From Pseudomonas sp. R84 (lineage in GTDB: Bacteria > Pseudomonadota > Gammaproteobacteria > Pseudomonadales > Pseudomonadaceae): a stretch of 64,000 nucleotides of DNA. Within the stretch, counting starts at the first letter, position 1. Every line of letters begins with the position of its first letter. The notes beneath the pieces are model-generated. The model did not search any database, was not told the origin of the DNA, and saw nothing but the letters and a program-made list of their open reading frames with translations. The stretch is from the NCBI RefSeq assembly GCF_009834515.1, contig NZ_CP019426.1:4329501-4393500 (forward strand), written 5' to 3'. Below, in pieces: positions 18,323-25,633 of the stretch. The position numbers were made by a program, and so were the translations under genes.

Positions 18323-19345
18323 ATGCAAGCAATGATGCGTTTGACCCTGGCCGGCGCGGCCCTGCTCTCCTCTACCGCGTGGGCCGCCGAAGCACCGATT
18401 CAACCGAAAGTCATGCTGATCACCATGTTCGCCCCCGAGGCACAAAACTGGATTGATCGCCTGGAGTTGAAGCAGGAAATCCGCGTGCCGGGCCTGTCCG
18501 CCGAGTACCCGAGCATCCGCTGCAACGCGCAGCAGGTCTGCCTGTTGACCACCGGCATGGGTCAAACCAACGCCGCCGCTTCGACATTGGCGTTGGCGCT
18601 GTCGCCGAAATTCGACCTGCGCAAAAGTTACTTCCTGATCGCTGGCATTGCCGGGATCAGCCCGAAACACGGGACCATCGGCACCGCTGCGTGGGCGCAT
18701 TATCTGGTGGAATTCGGCACGCAATGGGAGATCGATTCGCGCGATGCGCCATCGAGCTGGCCGACCGGGTATCTGGGCATCAACACCAAAGGGCCGAACG
18801 AAAAACCGCCGCTGGACTACAAGACCGAAGTCTTTGAACTCAACCCGAAACTGCAGGCCAAGGCCTTCGCCCTGAGCCATAAAGTCGAGCTGAGCGAGAG
18901 CAAGGAATCGGCGGCGTGGCGCCTGAAATATCCGTCGGCCCCGGCCAATCAACCACCGGTGGTGACGCGCTGCGACACGTTGGCCGGCAACACCTGGTTT
19001 TCCGGCACGCGCCTGAGCGAACGGGCCGAGGTCTGGACCAAACTGCTGACCGACAACAAGGGCGAATACTGCACGACGCAGCAGGAAGACAACTCGACCT
19101 ATGAGGCCTTGCTGCGTGCAAGCCGTGAAGGTCTGGTCGACGTGCAACGCCTCGCCGTGGTGCGTGCAGGCTCCGACTTTGACCGTCCTGAGCCGGGCGG
19201 CAGTGAAGTGGACAACCTGCTCAAGTACGCCGATCAGGGCGGCTTCGTACCGGCGCTGGAGAACCTCTATCGCGCGGGTAATCCGCTGGTGCAGGACATC
19301 TTGAAAAACTGGTCGGCATGGGAAAACGGCGTCCCGCAATCCTGA
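18323..19345 (+). CDS. NUP-family purine nucleoside protein (annotated permease; probably a periplasmic enzyme)
   Basis: 340 aa. A cleavable signal peptide (about 1-21, ending AWA) is followed by a soluble domain of the NUP family, named after the Candida albicans purine nucleoside permease. Recognisable parts are KVMLITMFAPEAQNW, LLTTGMGQTNAAAS, FLIAGIAGISPKHG and QQEDNSTYEALLR. The GIAGISP and TGMGQTNA loops resemble nucleoside-phosphorylase-fold phosphate and base binding loops. No transmembrane segment other than the signal is seen, so a transporter role is unlikely. It is more plausibly a periplasmic purine-nucleoside-cleaving or binding protein. It lies 15 bases after the Tsx-like gene with its own AAGGAG, so the pair should be co-transcribed. 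A REP hairpin follows. Confidence 0.85.
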   Translation: MQAMMRLTLAGAALLSSTAWAAEAPIQPKVMLITMFAPEAQNWIDRLELKQEIRVPGLSAEYPSIRCNAQQVCLLTTGMGQTNAAASTLALALSPKFDLRKSYFLIAGIAGISPKHGTIGTAAWAHYLVEFGTQWEIDSRDAPSSWPTGYLGINTKGPNEKPPLDYKTEVFELNPKLQAKAFALSHKVELSESKESAAWRLKYPSAPANQPPVVTRCDTLAGNTWFSGTRLSERAEVWTKLLTDNKGEYCTTQQEDNSTYEALLRASREGLVDVQRLAVVRAGSDFDRPEPGGSEVDNLLKYADQGGFVPALENLYRAGNPLVQDILKNWSAWENGVPQS

Positions 19346-19361
19346 GCTACACACCGATCTA

Positions 19362-19452
19362 CTGTAGGAGTGAGCCTGCTCGCGATAGCGGTGTGTCAGT
19401 TTAATCATGAGTGACTGATACACCGCTATCGCGAGCAGGCTCACTCCTACAC
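19362..19452. repeat. REP pair (TGTAGGAGTGAGCCTGCTCG family)
   Basis: Near-perfect inverted arms of about 39 bases (TGTAGGAGTGAGCCTGCTCGCGATAGCGGTGT... and its complement) lie between two convergent genes. Close copies are at 27406-27502 and 34191-34285. Confidence 0.93.
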
Positions 19453-19466
19453 GGGTTTGCGGTGGG

Positions 19467-20423
19467 TCAGGGAATTAGGATGACCTTGTCGCCGCTGCCC
19501 TGATTGACTTCGGCGTAGCGCGCCAAGCCTTCGGCCAACGGCGCCTCGACCAACCCTTGCGGCAACGGCAACAAGGCTTCATCAAAGAACCGCCCGAACT
19601 GCTCCAGCATCGCCGCACAGGCTGCAACGCCATACAGCAGCGAATTGATCCCGACCACCGAGCCGCCCTTGCGATACAGGGCCAGCGCCGGCAGTTGCAC
19701 ATGCCCATCCACCGGAGCCGCGATGATCGCGATCCGGCCGAAGGTAGCCAATGCCGCCACCGACGCCGGCAGCCAGAAACCAGTGGTGTCGAAGATCACA
19801 TCGGCGCCTCCGCGATACACCGCGTTGACCTGTGCACCGAGGTCTTCGGGCTTATCCAGCTGAATCGTCTGATAACCCTGAGCCTGCAAATCCGCCACCT
19901 GCTCCGGGCGCCGCGCCGCCGCCAGCAACTGCGCGCCACGCACTTTCGCCAGGGCCAATGCTGCGGTCGCTACCGCCCCACCGCCGATCACCAGCAAACG
20001 CGTTTCAGCCGTTACCAGACTGCGTTCCAAAGCATCCCACGCCGTCGTGTACGGCACGCCGAGGCTGGCGGCCTGGGTGAAACTCAGGTGCGAGGGTTTG
20101 TGTGCCACACCATTGGCCGGCAGTTTGACGAACTCGGCGTGCGAGCCATCGGCAAAAAAGCCCAGCTCACGGCCAGTGCCCCAGACTTCCTGACCGATCA
20201 ACCCCTGCGGCCCTTCGACGACGACACCGGCGAAATCGCGGCCAGGAATCCGTGGCAGCGTGGTGTACGGAAAACGGCCGAGGACGTTTTTCACATCGCT
20301 GGGGTTGAGGCCAGCCGCCTTGATCTGCACCAGCACTTCGTCAGCGCCGGGCACCGGGGTCGGCACCTCGATATAGCGCAGGGCAGACAGGTCGCCGGTT
20401 TTATCGAATTGCAGTGCTTTCAT
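19467..20423 (-). CDS. zinc-independent medium-chain dehydrogenase/reductase (quinone-oxidoreductase-like)
   Basis: 318 aa from the ATG at 20423, which begins MKALQFDKTGD. The N-terminal GroES-like domain (to about 120) has IKAAGLNPSDVKN and GRDFAGVV but lacks the Cys/His zinc ligands of alcohol dehydrogenases. The Rossmann domain carries LLVIGGGAVATAAL as the NAD(P)H-binding glycine motif. Members reduce quinones or enals; the specific substrate is unknown. It lies 30 bases after a XapX-family gene on the same strand, so the two likely form an operon. The downstream AraC regulator at 20849-21631 is on the same strand further upstream, beyond a REP. Confidence 0.85.
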   Translation of the reverse strand: MKALQFDKTGDLSALRYIEVPTPVPGADEVLVQIKAAGLNPSDVKNVLGRFPYTTLPRIPGRDFAGVVVEGPQGLIGQEVWGTGRELGFFADGSHAEFVKLPANGVAHKPSHLSFTQAASLGVPYTTAWDALERSLVTAETRLLVIGGGAVATAALALAKVRGAQLLAAARRPEQVADLQAQGYQTIQLDKPEDLGAQVNAVYRGGADVIFDTTGFWLPASVAALATFGRIAIIAAPVDGHVQLPALALYRKGGSVVGINSLLYGVAACAAMLEQFGRFFDEALLPLPQGLVEAPLAEGLARYAEVNQGSGDKVILIP

Positions 20424-20453
20424 GAGGACATCCACCGAAGGAAAAGAGGAAAT

Positions 20454-20627
20454 TCAGGACAACCAACCCGCGACCAGTTGCCGGCCCATCGGCCACAACT
20501 GCTCACCGGCGAGCATGCCGAGCAAACCGACCAGGGCGATGGCCGGGGGCGCCGGAGAACGGAAATCCAGCGCGCCGTACAACAGGCCGACGCCCAGACC
20601 GATGGCCAGCGAAATCAGGTAGTTCAT
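20454..20627 (-). CDS. XapX domain small membrane protein (DUF1427)
   Basis: 57 aa, beginning MNYLISLAIGLGVGLLYGAL. Two hydrophobic segments (about 2-17 and 24-40) are separated by the RSPAPPAIALVGLLGMLAGE motif typical of XapX/DUF1427 proteins. An upstream GGAG supports this ATG over longer in-frame starts. The gene is the first of a two-gene operon with the dehydrogenase. In many proteobacteria XapX genes sit beside hydrolases or dehydrogenases; the molecular function is unknown. Confidence 0.82.
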   Translation of the reverse strand: MNYLISLAIGLGVGLLYGALDFRSPAPPAIALVGLLGMLAGEQLWPMGRQLVAGWLS

Positions 20628-20741
20628 GGGAGTAACTCCGCCGCTTGAAGGGAATGGGCAGAGTTTAGGGAACCGGCGGGGATAGCATCGGCCAAGGACT
20701 TCTGAATTTCGGACAAGTATCGAATGCACACCACAGAACCT

Positions 20742-20827
20742 TGTGGGAGCGAGCCTGCTCGCGAAAGCGGTGTGTCAGTGAAGGATGAGTAAGCTGATCT
20801 ACGGCACTCGCGAGCAGGCTCGCACAC
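20742..20827. repeat. REP pair (GTGGGAGCGAGCCTGCTCGC family)
   Basis: One intact arm (20743-20765) faces a degenerate partner, CACTCGCGAGCAGGCTCGCACAC, at about 20806-20827. Confidence 0.88.
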
Positions 20828-20848
20828 ATTGGATCTGCGCTGGTTTGA

Positions 20849-21631
20849 TTAATCCTGTTCCACTATGAATTGCGAGGGGGCGACACCCAATTCGCGACGA
20901 AACATGTCACTGAAACTGCTGGGCGAGTAGCCGAGCTCCCGGGCAATCACACTCACCGCCACGCCCTGAATCAGTTCCGCCACCGCCGTCGCCAGTTGCA
21001 CCTGCCGCCGCCACTCGGCGAAGCCCATGCCGAGGCTGTCCTTGAACAACCGCGCCAGCGTGCGCACGCTGGCCCCGGCATTTTCCGCATGCTGCTCGAA
21101 TGGAATCTCCAGCGACGGCGCCGCCATCACCGCCTGACACAGATTCATCAAGCGCCGGTCGGAGTCGTCCGGCATCGGGATCTTCAACTGCGAACGCCTT
21201 GCGCGTTTCAGCTCCAGCAACGCCAACCCGACCAGTGCCTCGTAATACGCCGGATCACCACTGTCGCCCTGCTCCACCAGCCCGACAATCAACTCGCGCA
21301 GCAACCCGCCGACCTCGATCACCTGCACCGTCTGATCCAGCGTCGCCGCCAGCGCCGGGCGCAGGTAGATATTGCGCATCTGCAAATCCGACACCACCCG
21401 AATCCCGTGCGGCACCCCCGGCGGCAACCACACCGCGCGCTGCGGCGGTACCACCAGCGCTTCGTGCGGCGTCTCGACCCACATCACCCCGCTCATCGCA
21501 TACAGCAACTGTCCCCAGACATGCTCGTGCGGCTCGATAAACAGCCCACGCGGATACGTGCGTGCCAGCGGTTGCACGGGCACATCGGTATCGCTGAGAT
21601 CGGGCGGTGCGGCAAGGGCCATGGCGAGCAT
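20849..21631 (-). CDS. AraC family transcriptional regulator with cupin sensor
   Basis: 260 aa. The N-terminal cupin half includes EPHEHVWGQLLY and VPPQRAVWLPPGVPHGI (about 32-77). The C-terminal half has two helix-turn-helix units, ENAGASVRTLARLFKDSLGMGF and VIARELGYSPSSFSDMFRRELG. This arrangement is that of the NimR/YdeC-like subgroup, which usually controls a nearby efflux or detoxification gene. No divergent transporter is present here, so the target is uncertain; the XapX-dehydrogenase operon just downstream is a candidate. Alternative starts at 21631 and 21622 are both ATG and neither has a strong ribosome site. Confidence 0.9.
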   Translation of the reverse strand: MLAMALAAPPDLSDTDVPVQPLARTYPRGLFIEPHEHVWGQLLYAMSGVMWVETPHEALVVPPQRAVWLPPGVPHGIRVVSDLQMRNIYLRPALAATLDQTVQVIEVGGLLRELIVGLVEQGDSGDPAYYEALVGLALLELKRARRSQLKIPMPDDSDRRLMNLCQAVMAAPSLEIPFEQHAENAGASVRTLARLFKDSLGMGFAEWRRQVQLATAVAELIQGVAVSVIARELGYSPSSFSDMFRRELGVAPSQFIVEQD

Positions 21632-21767
21632 TCATTGGGCTTGGTGGAAGCGCCATGGTAACCAGTGCGAAACGGCGTCGCCAAGGATAGATACCGTCGG
21701 ACAATCCGAGTGAATTTTCCCGGTGCGCCGCGATCCCTCTATTACCACAGGGAGGAATACGGGCTTT

Positions 21768-21995
21768 ATGAACAACGCAAAACTCTATGTCATCGACTAC
21801 ACCCTTCACGGCACGCCCAAGTCGTTCATTATCCGCTCGGACAAGATGGACAACGCCGAGGCGTGGCACTGGGCGAGCTGCGACGCCGGGGTCGGTCGCA
21901 TTCCGCGCTTTGGTCGGGAAAAGGTGCAGAAGACCAGCAAGCCGATGGCGGAAAAATTCGGCGTGGAAAACGTTGTGTGGCGACCGACCAGCTAA
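21768..21995 (+). CDS. small conserved Pseudomonas protein of unknown function
   Basis: 75 aa starting MNNAKLYVIDYTLHGTPKSF. The start follows a clear GGGAGGA about 11 bases upstream, which selects this ATG over an earlier in-frame codon. The composition is soluble with no signal peptide, and Trp and Asn/Asp are enriched in KMDNAEAWHWASCDAGVGRIP. I believe similar short proteins are widespread in Pseudomonas (perhaps the DUF6555 group), but this is memory, not a search. It lies 39 bases before another small gene on the same strand, possibly co-transcribed. Confidence 0.7.
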   Translation: MNNAKLYVIDYTLHGTPKSFIIRSDKMDNAEAWHWASCDAGVGRIPRFGREKVQKTSKPMAEKFGVENVVWRPTS

Positions 21996-22034
21996 GCTCG
22001 GCCTGGCGATCGGCATCATTCGGGGGAATGCACC

Positions 22035-22307
22035 ATGAGCAACATCATCAGCCCGGCGCATCTGGACTACGGCCTCGATACGCTGTTCGGGCGGATCACC
22101 AAAAGCGTGGACTGCCGCGTTGGGCTGGAGGCGGTCGAAGATGATCCGTTTCGCTTCGCGTTGCGAGTGCCGGCACCGCTGCCGGAAGACCTTGATCAGG
22201 CGAAAACCGTGGTGGTCAGGGTTGAGGGGCGAAGGCTGCAGGGCACGGTGCGTCATACCGAACGGATGGACGATGAAAGTCTGAAACTGGAAGTGGAGCC
22301 TGATTAG
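22035..22307 (+). CDS. hypothetical small protein
   Basis: 90 aa, starting MSNIISPAHLDYGLDTLFGR after a CGGGGGA sequence. It is soluble and acidic at the C-terminus (KLEVEPD), with no recognisable motif. The middle, RFALRVPAPLPEDLDQAKTV, followed by alternating hydrophobic strands, suggests a small beta-rich domain. A strong terminator overlaps its stop codon, so it ends the transcript that may begin with the 75-residue gene upstream. I do not recognise the family. Confidence 0.6.
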   Translation: MSNIISPAHLDYGLDTLFGRITKSVDCRVGLEAVEDDPFRFALRVPAPLPEDLDQAKTVVVRVEGRRLQGTVRHTERMDDESLKLEVEPD

Positions 22308-22320
22308 GCTCCACTTTTTT
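22292..22320 (+). terminator. Rho-independent terminator after the 90-aa gene
   Basis: AGTGGAGCC-TGATTA-GGCTCCACTTTTTT has a 9-base perfect stem and a U tract. The stop codon TAG lies in the loop, so the terminator stem includes the last codons of the gene. Confidence 0.92.
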
Positions 22321-22332
22321 ATGCGTCGTTCG

Positions 22333-22491
22333 TCATCCGTGGGCGCATTTACAGCCCTTGGTTGAACATTCCGCACCGTTCTCATGATGATGGGCGCAAG
22401 CCTCGCAGCAAAAATGCTTGCCATGACGCACGACCGGATGCTCGCCGAGCTTGCAATTGCATTTAGGGCAGTCACAGGTTTTATCAGGCAT
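22333..22491 (-). CDS. bacterial metallothionein (SmtA/BmtA-like)
   Basis: 52 aa with ten cysteines in the pattern TCDCPKCNC near the N-terminus, FCCEAC in the middle and EC...GCKC at the end, plus a His cluster (ACAHHHENG) and VVRHGKHF. This matches bacterial metallothioneins, which chelate Zn, Cd or Cu through a four-metal cluster and a zinc-finger-like fold. The ATG at 22491 is preceded by AAGGAG at good spacing; the upstream in-frame start at 22536 lacks this. It is convergent with the 90-aa gene. The next bases upstream are a REP arm and the repeat block, so its promoter must lie within about 60 bases. Confidence 0.92.
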   Translation of the reverse strand: MPDKTCDCPKCNCKLGEHPVVRHGKHFCCEACAHHHENGAECSTKGCKCAHG

Positions 22492-22550
22492 GGGACAGAC
22501 TCCTTGGGTGGTGGTTGTCTGGGGCTTGAAGGGCAAGCCGTAATATCCAG

Positions 22551-22586
22551 TGTAGGAGCTGCCGCAGGCGGCGATCTTTTGATTTT
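22551..22586. repeat. single REP arm (GTAGGAGCTGCCG family)
   Basis: TGTAGGAGCTGCCGCAGGCG followed by GCGATCTTTTGATT is one arm of the family whose complete hairpin is at 2022-2114; the partner arm is missing. It opens a gap of about 940 bases (22492-23435) that is made almost entirely of repeats and holds no gene I can support. Confidence 0.8.
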
Positions 22587-22619
22587 GTTGGGGATTGGGG
22601 ATTGGGGATTGGGGGCATA

Positions 22620-22870
22620 TCCGTTGCTGCGGGTGTTGCCACTGGCGGTTTCGCTCTTACAGCGACTCACTTTTCCAAACGCCGAAAAGTAAGCAAAAGG
22701 CTTTGCCCCTGGCGTACGGCACTTCGCTTAGGCTCAGTGTTCCCTCGCTACGGTGTCCATCCGGGGGCATCGCCTACGGTTTGCTTCGCTGCACCTCCTC
22801 TCGATGTGTGCGGCTGCGCCGCACGGCGCTGCGCGCCTAACCCCCGGGATGAACACCTCCGCTCGGCCTG
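22620..22870 (+). repeat. left copy of a 230-250 bp non-coding repeat
   Basis: This stretch runs from GTTGCTGCGGGTGTTGC through CTTTTCCAAACGCCGAAAAG to GGTTTGCTTCGCTGCACCTC and CGGATGGACACC-like sequences. The same order of blocks appears in reverse complement at about 23165-23425. Short open frames across it overlap in several phases and look non-coding. Confidence 0.75.
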
Positions 22871-22922
22871 CCGATGGGGCAAAAGATCAAAAGCCGAAGC
22901 AAGATCAAGAGCCAGATCAAGA

Positions 22923-23072
22923 GCCCCTCACCCTAGCCCTCTCCCAGAGGGAGAGGGGACTGATAGAGGTGTTTGGTAGAGGTACGCCGACGTGCAATAC
23001 CGCGTTGAACTCAGGTTTTGAAACGCCCGAAAATCGGCTCCCTCTCCCTCGGGAGAGGGCTGGGGTGAGGCT
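22923..23072. repeat. composite inverted-repeat element (CCCTCACCCTAGCCCTCTCC type), copy 1
   Basis: Left arm GAGCCCCTCACCCTAGCCCT with its own hairpin (CTCCCAGAGGGAG), and right arm CCCTCTCCCTCGGGAGAGGG followed by TGGGGTGAGG. Between them is AACTCAGGTTTTGAAACG. The same design recurs at 25443-25624 and 31266-31476. Confidence 0.8.
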
Positions 23073-23164
23073 CAGCAACAACGCAAATCAAAAGCCGAAC
23101 GCGCCCCGCTCCTCACCACTCAATAGGCCGAGTGTCAGCTCGCCTGCTCTTGATCTGTAAGGCG

Positions 23165-23425
23165 ACATCGGAAGGCTGAGTGGAGGGATTGATCCGGGCG
23201 TGGGAGCGCAGCGACCGTTTGGCGCAGCCAAACACAGCGGGAGTAGGTGCAGCGAAGCAAACCGGAGACGCTGCGCCCGGATCGATCCCGCAGCGAAGGA
23301 ACCCCGAGCCCCAGCGAGCGGGCCGCACGTAGGAGCAAGCCTTTTTGGTTACTTTTTCGGCGTCTGGAAAAAGTGACCCGCCGTAAGGGCGGAACCCTAA
23401 TCAGCAACACCCGCAGCAACGGATA
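23165..23425 (-). repeat. right, inverted copy of the 230-250 bp repeat
   Basis: It is the reverse complement of the unit at 22620-22870. Matching blocks include GGTGCAGCGAAGCAAACCGG, CTTTTTCGGCGTCTGGAAAA and GGGTGTTGC-type ends (CAACACCCGCAGCAACGGAT). The two copies bracket a composite repeat, making a large imperfect inverted structure. Confidence 0.75.
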
Positions 23426-23435
23426 TGCACTCAAC

Positions 23436-23888
23436 TCACCCAGCCTGACGCGAACTCCTGTACATAAACACCAAAGCCACCCCCAAACACACCATCGCCA
23501 AAATCCGCGAACCAGACAGCTCAATCGCCGGATTCCCCAACCAGCCAAAATTATCAATCAACATCCCCATCCCCAACTGCCCGACAATCACCGCCACCGT
23601 CGCCACAGCCGTCCCCACCACCGGCACCGCCCCGACCATCACCATCATGTACACCACGCCAAACAACGCCCCGGTCAACTGCCACTTCGGCACATCCAAC
23701 AAACTCACCGCATGCGCCGGCTCAAAAAACAAAATCAACAACCCGGTCGAAACCGCACCGACAACGAATGTCAGCAGACTACTGCGCAACACCCCGACGC
23801 TCTCACCCAAACGCCCATTGATCGCCGCTTGTACACTCAACACCGCACCGGCCAACACCACCACCGCCAACAAAATAACCAGACTCAT
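23436..23888 (-). CDS. YdcZ/DUF606-type DMT family membrane protein (second of a pair)
   Basis: 150 aa with about five hydrophobic helices. SVQAAINGRLGESVGVLRSS is the signature of the YdcZ (DUF606) half-size drug/metabolite transporter group, and VGQLGMGMLIDNFGWLGN repeats in its partner. The ATG at 23888 follows the stop of the upstream gene by three bases (TGA GTG ATG). A half-size protein encoded next to a second half-size homologue suggests a heterodimeric transporter. The substrate is unknown. Confidence 0.85.
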   Translation of the reverse strand: MSLVILLAVVVLAGAVLSVQAAINGRLGESVGVLRSSLLTFVVGAVSTGLLILFFEPAHAVSLLDVPKWQLTGALFGVVYMMVMVGAVPVVGTAVATVAVIVGQLGMGMLIDNFGWLGNPAIELSGSRILAMVCLGVALVFMYRSSRQAG

Positions 23889-23891
23889 CAC

Positions 23892-24377
23892 TCACCCCCG
23901 CGCAATCAAAACCAAAGCCACCACAATCAACCCCAACGCCAGCCACCGCTCGGCATTGACCTTCTTGCGCGTCGCCCCGAACCAGCCGAAATGGTCAATC
24001 AACACACTCTTGCCCACCTGACCCGACAGAATCGCGATCATGGTCATGGCAATACCGATATGCGGCGTCGCCAGGGTCAGCACCACCACATACATCGGCC
24101 CCAGAAACCCGCCAATCAACTGCCAGCGCGGCAGATCCGTCAGCGCCGGCCCCTTCTGCGGCCCCGCAAACAACAGCAGCAAAAACAGAATCGCCGAGCC
24201 CACACCAAAGATGCTCAAGGTCGCCCAAAGATGCCCCACCTGAACACCCAACGGCCCGAGCAATCCCGCCTCCACCGACAAACCCATGCCCGCGAGAATC
24301 ACCAGCGGCAGCAACAACAAGCGCAATCCGGATTTCGTCGCCGGCGCGCTAACGCTCACCTCATCCAACGTTTGCAT
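23892..24377 (-). CDS. YdcZ/DUF606-type DMT family membrane protein (first of a pair)
   Basis: 161 aa from the ATG at 24377; an ATG at 24386 is also possible. About five hydrophobic helices are seen. AGMGLSVEAGLLGPLGVQVG replaces the usual AINGRLG segment, and GQVGKSVLIDHFGWFGATRK parallels the partner's GQLGMGMLIDNFGWLG. It is transcribed first of the pair and divergently from the LysR gene, with about 113 bases between the start codons. That spacing fits LysR control of this operon. Confidence 0.85.
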   Translation of the reverse strand: MQTLDEVSVSAPATKSGLRLLLLPLVILAGMGLSVEAGLLGPLGVQVGHLWATLSIFGVGSAILFLLLLFAGPQKGPALTDLPRWQLIGGFLGPMYVVVLTLATPHIGIAMTMIAILSGQVGKSVLIDHFGWFGATRKKVNAERWLALGLIVVALVLIARG

Positions 24378-24490
24378 AAACAACATTCCACTCAAGTAAA
24401 CGATGGCGCGGATTATCGGCTGGCGAAGCTTTGCGATAAATGGGAGCATCCGGACAACACTTTTGCGCAATTCGCACAGCAGGACGCATC

Positions 24491-25426
24491 ATGCACGGGC
24501 TCAACGAACTCGGATTCAAGGCACTCAGGCTATTTGTGGCCGTGCTCGATCACGGCAGTTTTTCCGAAGTCGCTCGCCGTGAAGGCGTGGCGCCCTCCTC
24601 TATCTCGCGGCAGATTCAATTGATGGAGCAGGCGCTGAACCAGCAATTGCTCTACCGCCACACTCGCGCAGTGACGCCCACCGAAGCCGGGCGCATGCTC
24701 GGTCACCACGCGCGGTTGGTACTGGTGCAACTGGAGGAAGCCGAACAGGCGTTGCAAGAACAGCAAAGCGAACCCACAGGCCTGGTGCGCATCAACGCCC
24801 CCGTGGTGTTCGGCCAGCGCCATCTGACGCCGTGGCTGGGCAAGTTATGTGCGCGTTATCCGAAGCTGCAACTGGATATCCAGCAGACTGACCGTTACGT
24901 CGACCCGCTTCAGGAGGGTGCGGATTTACTGTTCCGCATCGGCCCGCTGCACGACTCGAGCATGCAGGCGCGGATTCTGGCGCCGCATCGCTTTCAGGTC
25001 GCGGCCAGCCCGGCGTATCTCAAACTTCATGGCTCCCCGCAGAAACCTGAAGATCTCGCGCAACACCAGTGCCTGGCCTACAAAGGCGCGACCGGCCAGC
25101 AGCGCTGGTTTTTCCGCCGCGATGGTGAGGACTGGACGCCCTATTCGGTGAAAGGCCAGATCACCGGCAACCACGCCGACACCCTCACCCAGGCCTCTGA
25201 ACAGGGTTTGGGGCTGGTGATGTTTCCGTCGTGGTTGATTGGTGAAGCGGTGCGCGATGGCACGCTGGTGCCGGTGCTGGGGGACTATCAGGTGTCGAAC
25301 AGCCTGGAGCCGCAGCAGATTGCGGTGTTGTGGCCGGGGAGCCGGAGGTTGTCGGTGAAGGTGCGGACGGTGATTGATTTCTTTGTCGAATGCTTTGGTG
25401 AAGTGCCGTACTGGGATCGTCCCTGA
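24491..25426 (+). CDS. LysR family transcriptional regulator
   Basis: 311 aa from the ATG at 24491 (MHGLNELGFKALRLF). The winged helix-turn-helix (about 9-67) includes HGSFSEVARREGVAPSSISRQI. The effector domain is of the CrgA/AaeR-like type, with TGLVRINAPVVFGQRHLTPW and EGADLLFRIGPL. The gene is divergent from the YdcZ pair, so it is the probable local regulator of that putative exporter. The inducer is unknown. Confidence 0.93.
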   Translation: MHGLNELGFKALRLFVAVLDHGSFSEVARREGVAPSSISRQIQLMEQALNQQLLYRHTRAVTPTEAGRMLGHHARLVLVQLEEAEQALQEQQSEPTGLVRINAPVVFGQRHLTPWLGKLCARYPKLQLDIQQTDRYVDPLQEGADLLFRIGPLHDSSMQARILAPHRFQVAASPAYLKLHGSPQKPEDLAQHQCLAYKGATGQQRWFFRRDGEDWTPYSVKGQITGNHADTLTQASEQGLGLVMFPSWLIGEAVRDGTLVPVLGDYQVSNSLEPQQIAVLWPGSRRLSVKVRTVIDFFVECFGEVPYWDRP

Positions 25427-25442
25427 AATCTGAAGATCAAGA

Positions 25443-25624
25443 GCCCCTCACCCTAGCCCTCTCCCGGGGGGAGAGGGGACTGACCGAGGTGTCTCGGGTC
25501 ATCCATCGACCTGAAAGATTGAGTCGATTATGGATTCGGTAAAGCTGCTTCAGGTCGGCGGAGTTCCACAGCATCCCCCAATCAGTCCCCTCTCCCTCCG
25601 GGAGAGGGCTAGGGTGAGGGGCTT
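25443..25624. repeat. composite inverted-repeat element, copy 2
   Basis: Left arm CCCCTCACCCTAGCCCTCTC (25445) runs through GGGGACTGACCGAGGTGT. The right arm, AATCAGTCCCCTCTCCCTCC through GGGCTAGGGTGAGGGG, is its reverse complement. About 90 bases lie between. The element fills the whole gap between the LysR gene and the convergent chemoreceptor. Confidence 0.85.
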
Positions 25625-25633
25625 TTCAGGCTG

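Noticed and set aside
22595-23160. Overlapping short frames in the repeat block (for example 125 and 135 codons)
   Set aside because: They span known repeat arms in several phases, are partly copied in the inverted unit, and have no conserved domain.
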